DNA from: an uncultured Hyphomonadaceae bacterium
GTDB taxonomy: Bacteria > Pseudomonadota > Alphaproteobacteria > Caulobacterales > Hyphomonadaceae
Reading direction: 5' to 3'
DNA length: 7,592 nt
NCBI GenBank assembly: GCA_937873805.1
Contig: CALMWO010000511.1
Span: 1 to 7,592, forward strand
How positions within the stretch are numbered: position 1 is the stretch's first letter; each line of letters opens with the position of its first letter. Positions 7,074 to 7,592 of this stretch are shown here, in pieces. The notes under the pieces are model-generated. The model saw only the letters and a program-made list of their open reading frames with translations. It was not told where the DNA came from and searched no databases. A program made the translations under genes and the position numbers.

Positions 7074-7268
7074 TTAGCGTCTCGACTTGATCGGAGCAGC
7101 GATCAGCCCGCTACTCGCAAGCTGATGGATGTGCCGCGGCAGCAGCGCGAAGCTGTCGATGAGGTCGCGCTGCTGGCGGGCATCGAGCACGCCGAACATT
7201 TCGGCGATCGATTTTCGATACGCGGAGGGTGAGAAGGTCGCATCAGACCTGACGGTGCGGCTGGACAT
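7074..7268 (-). CDS. Small hypothetical protein (~64 aa)
   Basis: I do not recognise this protein. From ATG 7266-7268 it would have 64 residues, with a polar N-terminus, a probable helical core (AYRKSIAEMFGVLDARQQ, then LIDSFALLPRHIHQLAS) and a basic tail. Two things support a real gene. GAAAGG lies about 7 nt before this ATG, and about four fifths of the codons end in G or C, as expected for genes of this genome. The frame is open back to ATG 7322 (82 aa), but that start has no visible ribosome-binding site and an in-frame TGA lies just beyond it. No signal peptide or membrane segment is visible. It ends 61 nt before the M19 gene on the same strand, so the two may share a transcript. The helix with DARQQRDLI weakly recalls the C-terminal helices of MarR-type regulators; a gene remnant is therefore possible, but the resemblance is too slight for a call. 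Confidence 0.5.
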   Translation of the reverse strand: MSSRTVRSDATFSPSAYRKSIAEMFGVLDARQQRDLIDSFALLPRHIHQLASSGLIAAPIKSRR

Positions 7269-7322
7269 GGACTTGCCTTTCGGGTGCGGGCCATCGCTCG
7301 CGCTGCCGGCGGCGCGGCCCAT

Positions 7323-7592
7323 AAAAATGTGTCGTGAAAATCAGCTGGCGCGGACGCGCTTCAACAGGCGCAACACATTCGTACGCAGACCCGATCGGCG
7401 GGGCGGAGGCGGTTCGTTATCGTCATCCGAGTCTCCCTGTCTGCTCGGCCCGTGCGTCGAAGGTCGACCGTCAGGCACAATCACTACTTAAGTGATCGTA
7501 TTTAGAAGTCGATGCAGGAATTCTAACGCCAGTTAAGAGCCGATGAATAGCTGGAATAAGCTTTTCCATATTCCTACTGGATCAGTGGTGAT
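7323..7592. other. Intergenic region with AT-rich end; no convincing gene
   Basis: No frame here has convincing coding character. The part up to ~7480 is GC-rich and featureless. The last ~110 bp fall to about 40% GC by hand count and hold two short dyads: ATCACT-N5-AGTGAT (7480-7496), containing the palindrome ACTTAAGT at 7486-7493, and TAAC-N4-GTTA (7524-7535). An ATG at 7543 opens a plus-strand frame that runs off the window (MNSWNKLFHIPTGSVV), and a minus-strand frame is open from the edge to a TAA at 7533-7535. Either could be the edge of a neighbouring gene. The AT-rich part probably holds promoters or operators for flanking genes. Confidence 0.35.

Noticed and set aside
7129..7491. Plus-strand frame of 120 codons at the right end
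   Set aside because: Arg/Gly/Ser-rich translation without domain features. It lies antisense to the better-supported small ORF and extends into non-coding sequence.
7533..7592. Minus-strand partial frame from the window edge to TAA at 7533-7535
   Set aside because: Only 19 residues are visible and none is diagnostic. It is noted as a possibility in the intergenic entry only.

Overview
The window is GC-rich, ordinary-looking bacterial chromosome. Tight gene packing, strong G/C preference at third codon positions, a hybrid-kinase tail ending in an Hpt domain, a NodT-type outer-membrane efflux lipoprotein and a periplasmic M19-family dipeptidase point to a Gram-negative proteobacterium. An alphaproteobacterium is my best guess, but this is inference from gene style, not a phylogenetic result. 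I see no RNA genes, mobile elements, CRISPR array or integration scar.

Layout. Positions 1-525 (+) hold the 3' end of a hybrid sensor kinase or phosphorelay protein: the last part of a receiver domain, a linker and an Hpt domain. It converges on a LysR-family regulator (576-1529, -), and an imperfect hairpin at 542-571 lies between the two stops. Divergent from lysR is a three-gene operon (1639-5706, +). It encodes an EmrA/HlyD-type periplasmic adaptor, an EmrB/QacA-type 14-TM MFS exporter and a NodT-family outer-membrane channel lipoprotein, with a 2-nt gap and then an 8-nt overlap between consecutive genes. Together these form a complete tripartite pump from cytoplasm to exterior. The 109-bp divergent region has a good sigma70-like promoter facing lysR, overlapped by interleaved CAAA/TTTG dyads that are plausible LysR-binding elements.

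The operon converges on a secreted M19 (renal-dipeptidase-like) protein (5795-7012, -). Two perfect hairpins sit in the 88-bp gap. Upstream of the dipeptidase, on the same strand, is a small ORF of about 64 codons (7074-7268) with a good ribosome-binding site and coding-like base use; I do not recognise it. The last 270 bp have no convincing gene. The final ~110 bp drop to about 40% GC by my count, contain two short dyads, and may hold the first codons of a gene that leaves the window.

Most worth a second look: the M19 protein keeps the first-strand HxD, a later His and the last-strand Asp of the metal centre, but appears to lack the bridging Glu and one metal-binding His (Leu and Gln instead). 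That suggests a divergent, perhaps non-dipeptidase, subfamily. The rest is a clear but fairly conventional efflux locus. I do not see strong evidence for a wholly new system.
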